A stretch of DNA of 11,881 nt from contig JBIKVM010000077.1 in the NCBI GenBank assembly GCA_044356825.1, forward strand, positions 1 to 11,881, read 5' to 3'. The notes below the pieces were generated by a model. The model worked only from the letters and a program-made list of their open reading frames with translations. It was not told the origin of the DNA and did not search any database. Positions 1-7,335 of the stretch are shown here, piece after piece. Position numbers and translations under genes: made by a program. Position 1 is the first letter of the stretch, and each line of letters opens with the position of its first letter. This stretch comes from JAUREX01 sp044356825 (GTDB lineage: Bacteria; Pseudomonadota; Alphaproteobacteria; Rhodobacterales; Rhodobacteraceae).

Positions 1-533
1 ACGTTCGATTGCAAAAGCGGCACGATCTTCGGCCGCGAGGTCGTGCCCGAGGTGTGCAGGATCAGCGCGACGTCATCGGGTCCGGGGGCGGCGGTGTCGG
101 GCGCGCCCTCCGCGCGCGTCTCGGCCCGCAGGCGAAAGGCCCCGGCCGCCTCGCCCGCCTGCAGCCGCAGCACCGCCAGCCCGTGCGCGCGCGCCGCATC
201 AAGCGCCGGCCCCTCGTGCCCCTCGGGCAGGATGATCGCCTTCGCGCACAGGTCGGTGAGGTAGAAGTCGAACTCCTCGCGCCGATAGGCGGGGTTGAGG
301 GGGGCGGTCGTCGCGGCCTGCGCCACGGTGATGAAGGCGGCCGCCATCTCGGGCCCGTTCGGCAGCACGATCGCTACCCGGTCGCCCCGCCCGACGCCCG
401 CCGCTGCCAGATCGGCCCTGACTTCGGCCGCGAGCGCGCGCAGGGCCCCATAGCTCAGCCACGGCCGGTCTGGCGCGCCGAAGGCCGGGGCGTGGTCGGG
501 GTGGGCTGCCAGAAGTGCGACAATCGTGGTCAT
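1..533 (-). CDS. AMP-forming acyl-CoA synthetase, N-terminal part (gene runs off the window)
   Basis: Only the first 177 codons are inside the window. The family (ANL superfamily) activates a carboxylic acid as acyl-AMP and transfers it to CoA. The protein starts MTTIVALLAAHPDHAPAF and has the early motif 'IVLPNGPEMAAAF' followed by 'PLNPAYRREEF'. The diagnostic AMP-binding P-loop TSGTTSRPK is at about residues 161-169, preceded by 'LILH'. 'HTSGTTSRPK.VPL' resembles the oxalyl-CoA synthetase/AAE3-Pcs60 branch more than medium- or long-chain FadD, but the substrate pocket and C-terminal domain lie outside, so substrate is not assigned. The ATG at 533 is preceded by a good Shine-Dalgarno (GGGAGGA, about 8 bases upstream). 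It follows truB on the same strand after 63 bases with no convincing terminator, so it may be read through from the rbfA-truB operon, although its job is unrelated. Confidence 0.9.
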   Translation of the reverse strand, partial: MTTIVALLAAHPDHAPAFGAPDRPWLSYGALRALAAEVRADLAAAGVGRGDRVAIVLPNGPEMAAAFITVAQAATTAPLNPAYRREEFDFYLTDLCAKAIILPEGHEGPALDAARAHGLAVLRLQAGEAAGAFRLRAETRAEGAPDTAAPGPDDVALILHTSGTTSRPKIVPLLQSN

Positions 534-596
534 GGCTCGGATCCTCCCATCCTTTGAGCGCGGCTTTTGCGCAATTCGGCCGGCGGGTGCAAGCGA

Positions 597-1508
597 TCAG
601 GCGTCGGACCCTGCCAGGGCAAAGACCCGGTCGGGGTGCAGGAGCCCGCTCATGTAGCGCCCGATCGCGACCGCGCGCCCCTCGAAGCTGGCCCACGCGA
701 CATCGCCAAAGCCCGCGTCGGTCGAAAGCACCTCGCCGGGGTTGCCGTTGCGCAGCCGCACCGCGCCGCCCGGGGTGCAGCGCGCCTCGGGCAGGCCGGC
801 AAGCGCGGCCTCGAGCGGCATCAGATGCGCGCGCAGCACGGCCGCATCCGCGATCGCCTCGGGCTCCACCGCGCGGGCCAGATCGAACGGCCCCGCCCAG
901 ACCCGGCGCAGCGCGGTGACATGCCCAAGACAGCCGAGCGCGGCCCCGAGGTCGCGCGCGATGGCGCGCACATAGCCGCCCTTGCCGCAGGCCATGCGCA
1001 GGCGCGCGTGGTCGGGGTCGGGCCGCGCCGTCAGCACCAGTTCCGCGACATGGAGCGGCCGCGCCGCCAGATCCATCCCGACACCCTCGCGCGCGAGGGC
1101 GTAGGCGCGCGCGCCCTCGACCCGGACGGCCGAGAATTGCGGCGGCACCTGCGCGATATCGCCGCGAAAGGCGCCAAGCGCGGCCTCGATCTGCGCGTCG
1201 GTCGGGCGCTGCGCCGAGGTCGCGAGGATCTCGCCCTCGGCATCGTCGGTGCTGGTCGCGGCCCCGAAGCGGACCGTGAATTCATAGCATTTGTCGGCGT
1301 CGGTGACGAAGGGCACGGTCTTCGTCGCCTCGCCCAGCGCGACCGCGAGCAGCCCCGTCGCGGCGGGGTCGAGCGTGCCCGCATGGCCCGCCTTCTGGGC
1401 GTCGAGCGCGCGGCGCACCGTGTTGACGACATCGGTCGAGGTCAGGCCCGCGGGCTTGTCGATCACGATCCAGCCCGAAACCGGCTGCCCCTTGCGCCTT
1501 CGCGACAT
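597..1508 (-). CDS. truB: tRNA pseudouridine(55) synthase TruB
   Basis: 303 aa, the usual bacterial length. It converts U55 in the T-loop of tRNAs to pseudouridine in the cytoplasm. The N-terminus 'GWIVIDKPAGLTSTDVV' and the catalytic block 'KAGHAGTLDPAATGLL' are classic TruB. The nucleophilic Asp is about residue 47, matching Asp48 of the E. coli enzyme. 'KCYEFTVRFGAATSTDDAEG' (residues 73-92), 'VPPQFSAVRVEGARAY' and the later 'GGYVRAIARDLG' are further family motifs, and a short PUA-like C-terminal segment follows. The ATG at 1508 has a purine-rich GGGGA about 5 bases upstream. It lies 39 bases after the DUF2233 gene and in the same direction as rbfA, a common bacterial pairing of ribosome and tRNA maturation genes. 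Confidence 0.98.
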   Translation of the reverse strand: MSRRRKGQPVSGWIVIDKPAGLTSTDVVNTVRRALDAQKAGHAGTLDPAATGLLAVALGEATKTVPFVTDADKCYEFTVRFGAATSTDDAEGEILATSAQRPTDAQIEAALGAFRGDIAQVPPQFSAVRVEGARAYALAREGVGMDLAARPLHVAELVLTARPDPDHARLRMACGKGGYVRAIARDLGAALGCLGHVTALRRVWAGPFDLARAVEPEAIADAAVLRAHLMPLEAALAGLPEARCTPGGAVRLRNGNPGEVLSTDAGFGDVAWASFEGRAVAIGRYMSGLLHPDRVFALAGSDA

Positions 1509-1547
1509 GCTGTCCCCTTTTCCCGAAGCCGGGCGCAGATAGCCCCA

Positions 1548-2294
1548 TCAGCGCGGCACGACAAGCCCGAGCACCGGCCCCATCGGCCAGCCCGCATCGC
1601 TGCGCCCGAGCCCCGGCGCGTGCAGCCGCGAGATCTTGCCATCGAGATAGAGCGCGCGCGGCAGCCCGAGCGCGTCGCGAAAGAACCGCGCGAAGGTGTC
1701 AAAGTTCACCGGCGCATCCGAGATCGCGAGCATCGCCCGCCCCCCCGCCGCATCGACGCCCACGCCGTTGCGCAGATACCGCGAGGCGGAGCCGGGAATG
1801 AACCGCGGATGCAGCGCCCCGTCGATCACGAGCATCGGGCCCGATTGCGTCGCATCAAGGCAGGCTGGGGCGCGGGCGACATATTCCGTCGTCTCGAAGA
1901 TCGCGAAGCGGGGCGCGGCCCCTTGCGCGAAGATGCAAAAGACGCCGTTGGGCAGCATCCCGAAATTGCCCGGCCCCGCCCGCGTCACCGGCGCGCGCAG
2001 GGCAACGCCGCGCTCGACATGGGCGCCGACCGGGCTGCGGTCGGGATGATACATCCCGCCGTTCATCGCGAACGCAAGCCGCGCCCCCTCGGCCGAAAGC
2101 AGGCGGTCGATCCGCTCGAACCCGCCGAGCGGCAGCCCGTCCGCCCCCCGCAGGAAAAGGCGCAGATCATCCCCCGCGCCGGCCTCGCAGACGGTAAAGG
2201 GGATCTCCTCGAAGCTGACCGCCCGGCAGGGGTCGGCGGCGGCGGGCGCGCCCGCCGATGCAGCCACCAGCGCGGCAATGCGCAGAAGGCGCAT
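1548..2294 (-). CDS. Secreted DUF2233 / phosphodiester glycosidase (NAGPA-like) family protein
   Basis: 248 aa. Residues 1-20 look like a Sec signal peptide (MRLLRI, then an Ala-rich hydrophobic stretch ending PAAA before Asp21), so a periplasmic protein is expected. The mature part carries the pattern of the DUF2233/NAGPA domain: 'FAMNGGMYH' (about 75-83), 'ATQSGPMLVIDG' (about 148-159), 'YLRNGVGVD' (about 173-181) and 'LPRALYLDGKISRL' (about 211-224). Four cysteines (23, 36, 120, 145) could form disulfides. Family members cleave sugar phosphodiesters such as the uncovering-enzyme substrate, but the bacterial substrate is unknown and I do not assign one. The ATG at 2294 was chosen because upstream in-frame sequence is the rbfA gene in another frame and because it starts the signal peptide. 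It begins 4 bases after the rbfA stop, which implies co-transcription and probable translational coupling. Confidence 0.88.
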   Translation of the reverse strand: MRLLRIAALVAASAGAPAAADPCRAVSFEEIPFTVCEAGAGDDLRLFLRGADGLPLGGFERIDRLLSAEGARLAFAMNGGMYHPDRSPVGAHVERGVALRAPVTRAGPGNFGMLPNGVFCIFAQGAAPRFAIFETTEYVARAPACLDATQSGPMLVIDGALHPRFIPGSASRYLRNGVGVDAAGGRAMLAISDAPVNFDTFARFFRDALGLPRALYLDGKISRLHAPGLGRSDAGWPMGPVLGLVVPR

Positions 2295-2298
2295 CGCG

Positions 2299-2712
2299 TC
2301 AGGCCGTCTCGTCGGCCGGGGGTTCGAGGTCGCGCGCGACGGCCGGATCGGCGAAAAGCCGCCGCGCCGCGTCCATCCGGTCGAAGGTCTCGTCGATCTC
2401 GAATCGCAGATCGGGGCTGACCTTGAGCGCGAGCGCCCGCGACACGACATGGCGCAACGCGCCCCGGTTGCGCCTGAGCGCCTCGAGCGCCTCCGCCCGC
2501 CCCTCGCCGCCAAGCGGCAGCACGAAGGCGGTGGCAAGGCGCAGGTCGGGCGACATGCGCACCTCGCCCACGGTGATGGAAAACCGCGCAAGCTCGGGAT
2601 CGTGGACATCGCCGCGCGCCAAGGCCTCGGACAGGCAGCGCCTGACCGTCTCGCCCACGCGCAACTGGCGCTGGCTCGGACCTTCGGCGGATTGGTGGCG
2701 CGGCTTCGACAT
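2299..2712 (-). CDS. rbfA: 30S ribosome-binding factor RbfA
   Basis: 137 aa. RbfA binds the 30S subunit precursor and is needed for 16S rRNA 5'-end maturation and cold adaptation. The family signature is clear: 'PSQRQLRVGETVRRCLSEAL' near the N-terminus, then 'DPELARFSITVGEVRMSPDL' and 'ATAFVLPLGG', and the C-terminal 'ALKVSPDLRFEIDETFDRMD'. The compact KH-like domain fills most of the chain, with a short charged tail. It is the first gene of the minus-strand block and diverges from dapB across a 112-base gap. I see no strong Shine-Dalgarno or good -10/-35 pair in front of it, so its exact promoter is not called. Confidence 0.97.
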   Translation of the reverse strand: MSKPRHQSAEGPSQRQLRVGETVRRCLSEALARGDVHDPELARFSITVGEVRMSPDLRLATAFVLPLGGEGRAEALEALRRNRGALRHVVSRALALKVSPDLRFEIDETFDRMDAARRLFADPAVARDLEPPADETA

Positions 2713-2768
2713 GGGCCCGGTCTAGCGCGTCTCTGCGCCGGGGAAAACCGCCTTTCGCGCGCGCCCGC

Positions 2769-2797
2769 TTCACATGCGCGGCAGGGCGGTCTATGCC
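2769..2797 (+). promoter_or_regulatory. Candidate sigma-70 promoter for dapB
   Basis: The sequence holds TTCACA at 2769-2774 (five of six matches to TTGACA) and TATGCC at 2792-2797 (three of six matches to TATAAT), with a 17-base spacer. A start near 2804 would give a leader of about 20 bases that includes the Shine-Dalgarno. This is pattern reading only. The -10 box is weak, as is common in GC-rich alphaproteobacteria. Confidence 0.4.
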
Positions 2798-2810
2798 GGG
2801 GGCATCCGAC

Positions 2811-2819
2811 AGGGGGGGG
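2811..2819 (+). promoter_or_regulatory. dapB ribosome binding site inside a run of eight G
   Basis: An A followed by eight consecutive G ends five bases before the ATG at 2825. It supports 2825 as the start rather than the upstream in-frame ATG at 2774, which lies inside the predicted promoter. The homopolymer is the only purine-rich element near the start. Confidence 0.6.
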
Positions 2820-2824
2820 CGCAG

Positions 2825-3634
2825 ATGGACGGTCGTGCGGGGGTTGTCATCGCCGGGGCATCGGGCCGCATGGGCCAGATGCTGATCCGCACCCTGCCCG
2901 AGGTGCCGGGGCTCGGGCTGCACGCCTGCCTCGAGCGGCCGGGGCACCCCTGGATCGGGCAGGATGTGGGCGTGGCGATGGGCGGGGCGCCGCTCGGCGT
3001 CCGGGTCGGGGACGACCCGCTCGAGGCGCTGGTGCACGCGCGCGCGCTCATCGACTTCACCACCCCCGCCGCGACGGTCGCGCATGCCGGGGTCGCGGCG
3101 CAGGCGCGCATCGTGCATGTGATCGGCACGACCGGCTTCGACGCGGCCGAGATCGCGGCGCTGACGGCGGCCGCGCGGCATGCGGTGATCGTGCGGGCGG
3201 GCAACATGTCGCTCGGCGTCAACCTGCTCGCGGGGCTCGTGCGCAAGGTCGCGGGCGCGCTCGGGCCCGAATGGGACATCGAGATCGTCGAGGCCCACCA
3301 CCGCATGAAGGTCGATGCGCCCTCGGGCACCGCGCTGATGTTCGGCGAGGCCGCCGCCGCGGGGCGGGGCGTTCAACTCGCGGATGTCTCGGACCGCGGG
3401 CGCGACGGCATGACGGGGGCGCGCCGGGCGGGCGACATCGGCTTTGCCGCCGTCCGCGGCGGCGACATCGTGGGCGAGCACGACGTGATCTTTGCCGCTG
3501 CGGGCGAGCGGATCGTGCTGCGCCATGTCGCGACCGACCGGGCGATCTTTGCCCGCGGGGCGCTCCGCGCCGCCCTCTGGGGCCTCGGGCAAAAGCCCGG
3601 CGCCTATGACATGTCCGACGTCCTCGGCATCTGA
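2825..3634 (+). CDS. dapB: 4-hydroxy-tetrahydrodipicolinate reductase DapB
   Basis: 269 aa, typical length. It reduces 4-hydroxy-tetrahydrodipicolinate with NAD(P)H in the diaminopimelate route to lysine and peptidoglycan. The N-terminal Rossmann motif GASGRMG is at about residues 11-17. 'IDFTTPAAT' is at 76-84 and 'VIGTTGF' at 99-105. The substrate loop and active site 'EAHHRMKVDAPSGTA' is at about 156-170, and H158 and K162 correspond to the catalytic His159 and Lys163 of E. coli. The C-terminus 'GAYDMSDVLGI' is also typical. Its start is supported by a G-rich Shine-Dalgarno and the N-terminal beta strand that follows at once. It is divergent from rbfA. The saccharopine dehydrogenase gene begins one base after its stop (TGAGATG), so the two are almost certainly one transcript. 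Confidence 0.97.
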   Translation: MDGRAGVVIAGASGRMGQMLIRTLPEVPGLGLHACLERPGHPWIGQDVGVAMGGAPLGVRVGDDPLEALVHARALIDFTTPAATVAHAGVAAQARIVHVIGTTGFDAAEIAALTAAARHAVIVRAGNMSLGVNLLAGLVRKVAGALGPEWDIEIVEAHHRMKVDAPSGTALMFGEAAAAGRGVQLADVSDRGRDGMTGARRAGDIGFAAVRGGDIVGEHDVIFAAAGERIVLRHVATDRAIFARGALRAALWGLGQKPGAYDMSDVLGI

Positions 3635-3635
3635 G

Positions 3636-4703
3636 ATGCCCCTGCACCTGTGGCTGCGCGCCGAGTCGCGCCCGACCGAGCGCCGCACCCCCCTGATGCC
3701 CGAGGGCGCGGCCGCGCTGATCGCCGCCGGCGCCCGCGTCAGCGTCGAGGGCAGCGCGCACCGCTGCGTGCCCGTGGCGCGCTATGCCGAGGTCGGATGC
3801 GCCATCGTGCCCGCCGGTTCCTGGACGGACGCGCCCGCGGATGCGCTGATCCTCGGCATCAAGGAATTGCCCGAGGGGTCGGCGCCCCTGCGCCACCGCC
3901 ACGCCTTTTTCGCCCATGCCTTCAAGGGGCAGGCCGGGGCAGGGGCGCTGCTCGGCCGGTTCGCGGCGGGCGGGGGCGCGCTGCACGATCTCGAATATCT
4001 GACGGACGCCGAGGGGCGGCGGCTGGTCGCCTTTGGCTATTGGGCGGGGTTCGCGGGGGCGGGGGCGGCGCTTGTCGCCTTCGCGGCTGGGCTCGCGGGG
4101 GAGGCGGCGGGGCAGGCGGTGGGGCGGGTGGCGGGGCCGCTCGCGCCCTTCGCCGACCGCGACGCGATGGTTGCGGCGGTGCGCGCGGCCCTCGGCCCCG
4201 CGCGGCCGCGGGTGCTGGTCATCGGCGCGCTCGGGCGGACGGGGCGGGGGGCCGCGGACCTCTGCGCGGCGGCGGGCCTGCCGGTCACGCGCTGGGACAT
4301 GGCCGAGACGGCCTCGGGCGGGCCCTTCCCGGAGGTGCTCGCGCATGAGGTCATGCTCAACTGCATCGTCGCGGGGCCGGCGACGCCCGTCTTCGTGCCC
4401 GCCGATGCGGGCGGGCGGGCGCGCGCGCTGCGCGTCGTGGGCGACGTCGCCTGCGATCCGGGCGCGCCCTGGAACCCGATCCGCGTCAACGACCGGCTGA
4501 CCGACTGGCAGGCGCCGGCCCGGCGCGTCCACGCGGACCCGCCGCTCGATGTGGTGGCGATCGACAATCTGCCCTCGCTCCTCCCGGCCGAGGCGAGCGG
4601 GGATTTCGCGGCGGGGCTTCTTCCCCTTTTGCAGGATTTCCCCGGCCACCCGGCATGGGGGCGGGCGCGGGCGGCCTTCGAGGCGGCGGTGCGCAGCGCC
4701 TAA
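3636..4703 (+). CDS. Saccharopine dehydrogenase, LYS1 type (L-lysine-forming)
   Basis: 355 aa with the alanine-dehydrogenase/PNT-like N-terminal domain and a central NAD-binding fold. The family interconverts saccharopine with lysine plus 2-oxoglutarate using NAD(H). Landmarks match the yeast LYS1 pattern. 'LGIKELPEG' has K76 and 'FFAHAFKGQAG' has H94, at the places of the catalytic Lys77 and His96. 'ALHDLEYLTDAEGRRLVAFG' and 'YWAGFAGAG' follow at 115-143. The dinucleotide loop 'VIGALGRTGRGA' is at 194-205, and 'VVAIDNLPSLLPAEAS' (about 306-321) is the conserved C-terminal block. The ATG at 3636 sits one base after the dapB stop with no separate Shine-Dalgarno, which suggests termination-reinitiation. 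The partner LYS9-type or LKR enzyme is not in the window. The family assignment is firm, but the direction in vivo (lysine synthesis, catabolism, or another amino-dicarboxylate substrate) is open. Confidence 0.9.
   Translation: MPLHLWLRAESRPTERRTPLMPEGAAALIAAGARVSVEGSAHRCVPVARYAEVGCAIVPAGSWTDAPADALILGIKELPEGSAPLRHRHAFFAHAFKGQAGAGALLGRFAAGGGALHDLEYLTDAEGRRLVAFGYWAGFAGAGAALVAFAAGLAGEAAGQAVGRVAGPLAPFADRDAMVAAVRAALGPARPRVLVIGALGRTGRGAADLCAAAGLPVTRWDMAETASGGPFPEVLAHEVMLNCIVAGPATPVFVPADAGGRARALRVVGDVACDPGAPWNPIRVNDRLTDWQAPARRVHADPPLDVVAIDNLPSLLPAEASGDFAAGLLPLLQDFPGHPAWGRARAAFEAAVRSA
4700..4703. other. Overlapping convergent stop codons
   Basis: The TAA of the saccharopine dehydrogenase gene (4701-4703) and the TAG of ugd (4700-4702 on the minus strand) share bases. 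There is no room for a separate intergenic terminator, so each transcript must end inside the opposite gene. Confidence 0.95.
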
Positions 4704-6004
4704 CGCCCGACGCCCGTGTAATCGACGAATCCCGCCGCCAGCGCGTCGGCGCGCGCATAGACGTTGCGCAGATCGGCCATCCGCGGCACCGCCATCACCT
4801 CGGCAAGGCGCGGCAGGTCGAGGGCGCGGAACTCGTTCCACTCGGTCAGGATCACGAGGGCATCGGCCCCGGTGGCGGCCGCATAGGGGTCGCCCTCCCA
4901 CCGGACGCCGGGCATGAGCGCCTCGCCCTCGCGCCGGCCCTGTGGATCGACGACGACGACCTCGGCGCCCTGCCCCACCAGCGCGGGCACGATCGTCAGG
5001 GCCGGCGCCTCGCGCATGTCGTCGGTGTTGGGCTTGAAGGTGACGCCCAGGACCGCGATCCGGCGCCCCGCCACCCGGCCCGCGCAGAGGTCGACGATCT
5101 TGTCGATCATCCGCCGCTTCACCGCCTCGTTCACCTCGATCACGGCCTCGGTGATGCGCAGCGCGACGCCGTGATCCTGCCCGATGCGGGCCAGCGCGCG
5201 GGTGTCCTTGGGAAAGCACGATCCGCCATAGCCCGGGCCGGCATGGAGGAACTTGTTGCCGATCCGCCCGTCGAGGCCCATGCCATGCGCCACCGCCTTC
5301 ACATCCGCCCCCACCCGCTCGCAGAGGGTCGCGATCTCGTTGATGAAGGTGATCTTGGTCGCGAGAAAGGCGTTCGCGGCATATTTGATCATCTCGGCCG
5401 TCTCGAGGTCGGTGACGACGATCGGAAAGTCGCGCAGATAGAGCGGGCGATAGACCTCGGCCATGACGGCGCGCGCGCGGTCGCTGTCCACGCCCACCAC
5501 GATGCGGTCGGGGCGCATGAAATCGTCGATCGCGGCCCCCTCGCGCAGGAATTCGGGGTTCGAGGCGACATCGACCTCGGCCGCGGGACCGGCGCGGCGC
5601 AGGATCTCGGCAATGCTGCGGTTGGTGCCGACCGGGACGGTGGATTTGGTGACGACGACGGCGGGGCCCCTGAGCGCGCGCGCGATCTCTTCGGCGGCGG
5701 CGAAGACATGGCTGAGGTCCGCATGCCCGTCGCCGCGCCGCGACGGGGTGCCGACGGCGATGAAGACCGCGCGCGCCTCGGCCACCGCCGCCGCCAGATC
5801 GGTCGTGAACCCGAGCCGCCCGGCCGCGATGTTGCGCGCCATGAGCGATTGAAGCCCCGGCTCGTAGATCGGCACCTCGCCAGCCCGGAGCCGCGCGATC
5901 TTGGCGGCGTCGCGATCGACGCAGACGACCTCATGGCCGAAATCCGACAGGCATACCCCCGAGACGAGCCCGACATAGCCTGTCCCGACCATCGCGATCT
6001 TCAT
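4700..6004 (-). CDS. ugd: UDP-glucose 6-dehydrogenase
   Basis: 434 aa, full length. It oxidises UDP-glucose to UDP-glucuronate with two NAD+, feeding capsule, exopolysaccharide or lipid modification. The start 'MKIAMVGTGYVGLVSG' carries the GxGxxG Rossmann motif. 'FIAVGTPS' (81-88), 'VTKSTVPVGT' (118-127) and 'SNPEFLREG' (148-156) are substrate and cofactor motifs. The catalytic Cys is C263 in 'GYGGSCFPKDTRAL', and 'GVTFKPNTDDMREAP' marks the C-terminal domain. The ATG at 6004 was preferred to the in-frame ATG at 6025 because AGGGGA lies about 7 bases upstream and the beta strand starts there. No glycosyltransferase or polysaccharide gene is nearby. It lies 72 bases downstream of the amine-catabolism operon and seems to have its own promoter. 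Confidence 0.97.
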   Translation of the reverse strand: MKIAMVGTGYVGLVSGVCLSDFGHEVVCVDRDAAKIARLRAGEVPIYEPGLQSLMARNIAAGRLGFTTDLAAAVAEARAVFIAVGTPSRRGDGHADLSHVFAAAEEIARALRGPAVVVTKSTVPVGTNRSIAEILRRAGPAAEVDVASNPEFLREGAAIDDFMRPDRIVVGVDSDRARAVMAEVYRPLYLRDFPIVVTDLETAEMIKYAANAFLATKITFINEIATLCERVGADVKAVAHGMGLDGRIGNKFLHAGPGYGGSCFPKDTRALARIGQDHGVALRITEAVIEVNEAVKRRMIDKIVDLCAGRVAGRRIAVLGVTFKPNTDDMREAPALTIVPALVGQGAEVVVVDPQGRREGEALMPGVRWEGDPYAAATGADALVILTEWNEFRALDLPRLAEVMAVPRMADLRNVYARADALAAGFVDYTGVGR

Positions 6005-6037
6005 CGGAAATCCCCTGCGCGCCAATTCCCTCGCATC

Positions 6038-6066
6038 GTGATGGACCGCACCGTGCGCCCTGTCAA
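6038..6066 (-). promoter_or_regulatory. Candidate sigma-70 promoter for ugd
   Basis: On the minus strand, a perfect TTGACA -35 box (6066-6061) is followed after exactly 17 bases by CATCAC (6043-6038), which matches three of six -10 bases. A start near 6031 would leave a leader of about 27 bases with the AGGGGA Shine-Dalgarno. It sits between the preceding oxidoreductase stop and ugd, implying transcription independent of the upstream operon. Confidence 0.45.
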
Positions 6067-6076
6067 CGCGCCCCCC

Positions 6077-7333
6077 TCAGAAGCGGGTCGCGGCATAGGG
6101 GGCCAGATCGCGCGCGGGCGCGCGCCCGGCGATGCAGTCGGCCACAAGCTCGGCCGTGACGGGGGCGAGGGTCAGGCCGATGTGCCCGTGGCCATAGGCG
6201 TGGATGACCTCGCCGCCCGCGCGCGAGGGGCCGATCACCGGCAGGCTGTCGGGGATCGAGGGGCGAAACCCCATCCAAGAGCGGTGGGGGGCGGGCAGGT
6301 CGGGAAAGATCGCGCGCACCCCTTCCTCGAGCCGGGCCAGACGGTGGGGCGAGGGCGGCGCCGCGGTGCCGCCCAGTTCGACCGTGCCGGCCGCGCGCAG
6401 CCGCCCCGCCATCGGGCAGAGATAGAAGCCCCGCGCCGAGGGGCAGGTCGGGCGCGTGAGGCGCGGCGCGGCCATGTCCCATTCGAGGTGATAGCCCCGC
6501 TCGGTCTCGAGCGGGATGCGGTCGCCAGCGGCCCGCGCAAGCGCCCGCCCATGCGCGCCCGCCGCGATCACCACCCGCCGCGCGCGGATCCGCAGCCCCT
6601 CGCCCGTCAGCACGACGCCGCCCGCATCGCGCGCAAGCCCCGTTGCCGCCGCGCGCAGGAACCGCGCCCCGCCGGCGGCCACGGCGGCGGCGAGCCGGCC
6701 CACCATCCGGCCGGGGTCGGAGAGGAAGATCGCCTGCGGGAAATAGGCCGCCCCCGCCGCCGGGGGAAGGTGCGGCTCCATCGCCGCAAGCCGGGCCGCG
6801 TCGATCACCTCGACCGCGACGCCAAGCTCGCGCCGGAACGCCAGATCGGCCCGCGCCCCCCGGAGCGCGGCCTCGCTCTCGTAGTAATAGAGGCAGCCGT
6901 CGGCGCGGATCAGATCGGCCCCCCCGATCTCGGCCGCGAGCGCGCGCCACATGGGCCCCGCGCCCGCCGTCAGGGCCGCGATGGCGCGCGCGTTGCGCTC
7001 GGCCGCGCGCGGCAGCGATTGCACCGCGAAGCGCATGAGCCACGGCGCGAGCGAGAAGATCGCCGCCCGCCGGATCGCGAGCGGCGAGTCGCGATCGAAG
7101 AGCAGCGAGGGCAGATTGCGCAAGACCGAGGGCGTGCCGACGGGCTGCACCGCGTAATCGGCGATCGTGCCCGCATTGCCGTAGGAGGCGCCCGACCCGG
7201 GCTCGGCCGGATCGATCAGGCAGACCTCGTGCCCCTCGGCGAGCAGCCGCAGCGCGATGGCAAGGCCCACGACACCCGCGCCGATGATGGCGATCTCGGC
7301 GTCGTGGCCCCTGTTCTGGGCGGCTGCGGCCAA
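6077..7333 (-). CDS. DadA-like FAD-dependent amine/D-amino-acid oxidoreductase (DAO family), TTG start
   Basis: 418 aa. The DAO family oxidises an amine or amino acid C-N bond with FAD, giving an imine that hydrolyses to a keto acid or aldehyde. The FAD-binding 'IAIIGAGVVGLAIALRLL' is at residues 14-31 with an acidic end (D41) of the second strand. 'GASYGNAGTI' is at 48-57, 'ETERGYHLEW' at 276-285, and the C-terminal FAD motif 'MGFRPSIPDSLPVIGPS' plus 'YGHGHIGLTLAP' at about 354-391. The pattern is nearest DadA, but the substrate cannot be read. No ATG or GTG fits ahead of the FAD motif. TTG at 7333, 2 bases after the alcohol dehydrogenase stop, gives a normal length with a 13-residue lead-in. 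CTG at 7339 is the alternative. Last gene of the four-gene operon. Confidence 0.88.
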   Translation of the reverse strand: MAAAAQNRGHDAEIAIIGAGVVGLAIALRLLAEGHEVCLIDPAEPGSGASYGNAGTIADYAVQPVGTPSVLRNLPSLLFDRDSPLAIRRAAIFSLAPWLMRFAVQSLPRAAERNARAIAALTAGAGPMWRALAAEIGGADLIRADGCLYYYESEAALRGARADLAFRRELGVAVEVIDAARLAAMEPHLPPAAGAAYFPQAIFLSDPGRMVGRLAAAVAAGGARFLRAAATGLARDAGGVVLTGEGLRIRARRVVIAAGAHGRALARAAGDRIPLETERGYHLEWDMAAPRLTRPTCPSARGFYLCPMAGRLRAAGTVELGGTAAPPSPHRLARLEEGVRAIFPDLPAPHRSWMGFRPSIPDSLPVIGPSRAGGEVIHAYGHGHIGLTLAPVTAELVADCIAGRAPARDLAPYAATRF

Positions 7334-7335
7334 GG

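Noticed and set aside
534..596. Possible promoter or TTGCGCAA operator for the acyl-CoA synthetase gene
   Set aside because: The only box pair with 17-base spacing matches three of six at each end, and an 8-base palindrome is expected by chance. Not enough to call.
1509..1547. Short CCCG/CGGG hairpin between the DUF2233 gene and truB
   Set aside because: Four-pair stem, followed by AAAAGG rather than a U tract. Too small to call a terminator.
567..2420. Very long plus-strand open frame (617 codons) opposite truB, the DUF2233 gene and rbfA
   Set aside because: It is the antisense of three firmly identified genes. Its translation is Arg/Pro/Ala/His-rich without recognisable domains, as expected from mirror frames in high-GC DNA.
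2063..5219. Long minus-strand open frames (2063-3688 and 3219-5219) opposite dapB and the saccharopine dehydrogenase
   Set aside because: Low-complexity Arg/Gly/Ala product, no motif, no Shine-Dalgarno, and covered by well-supported genes on the plus strand.
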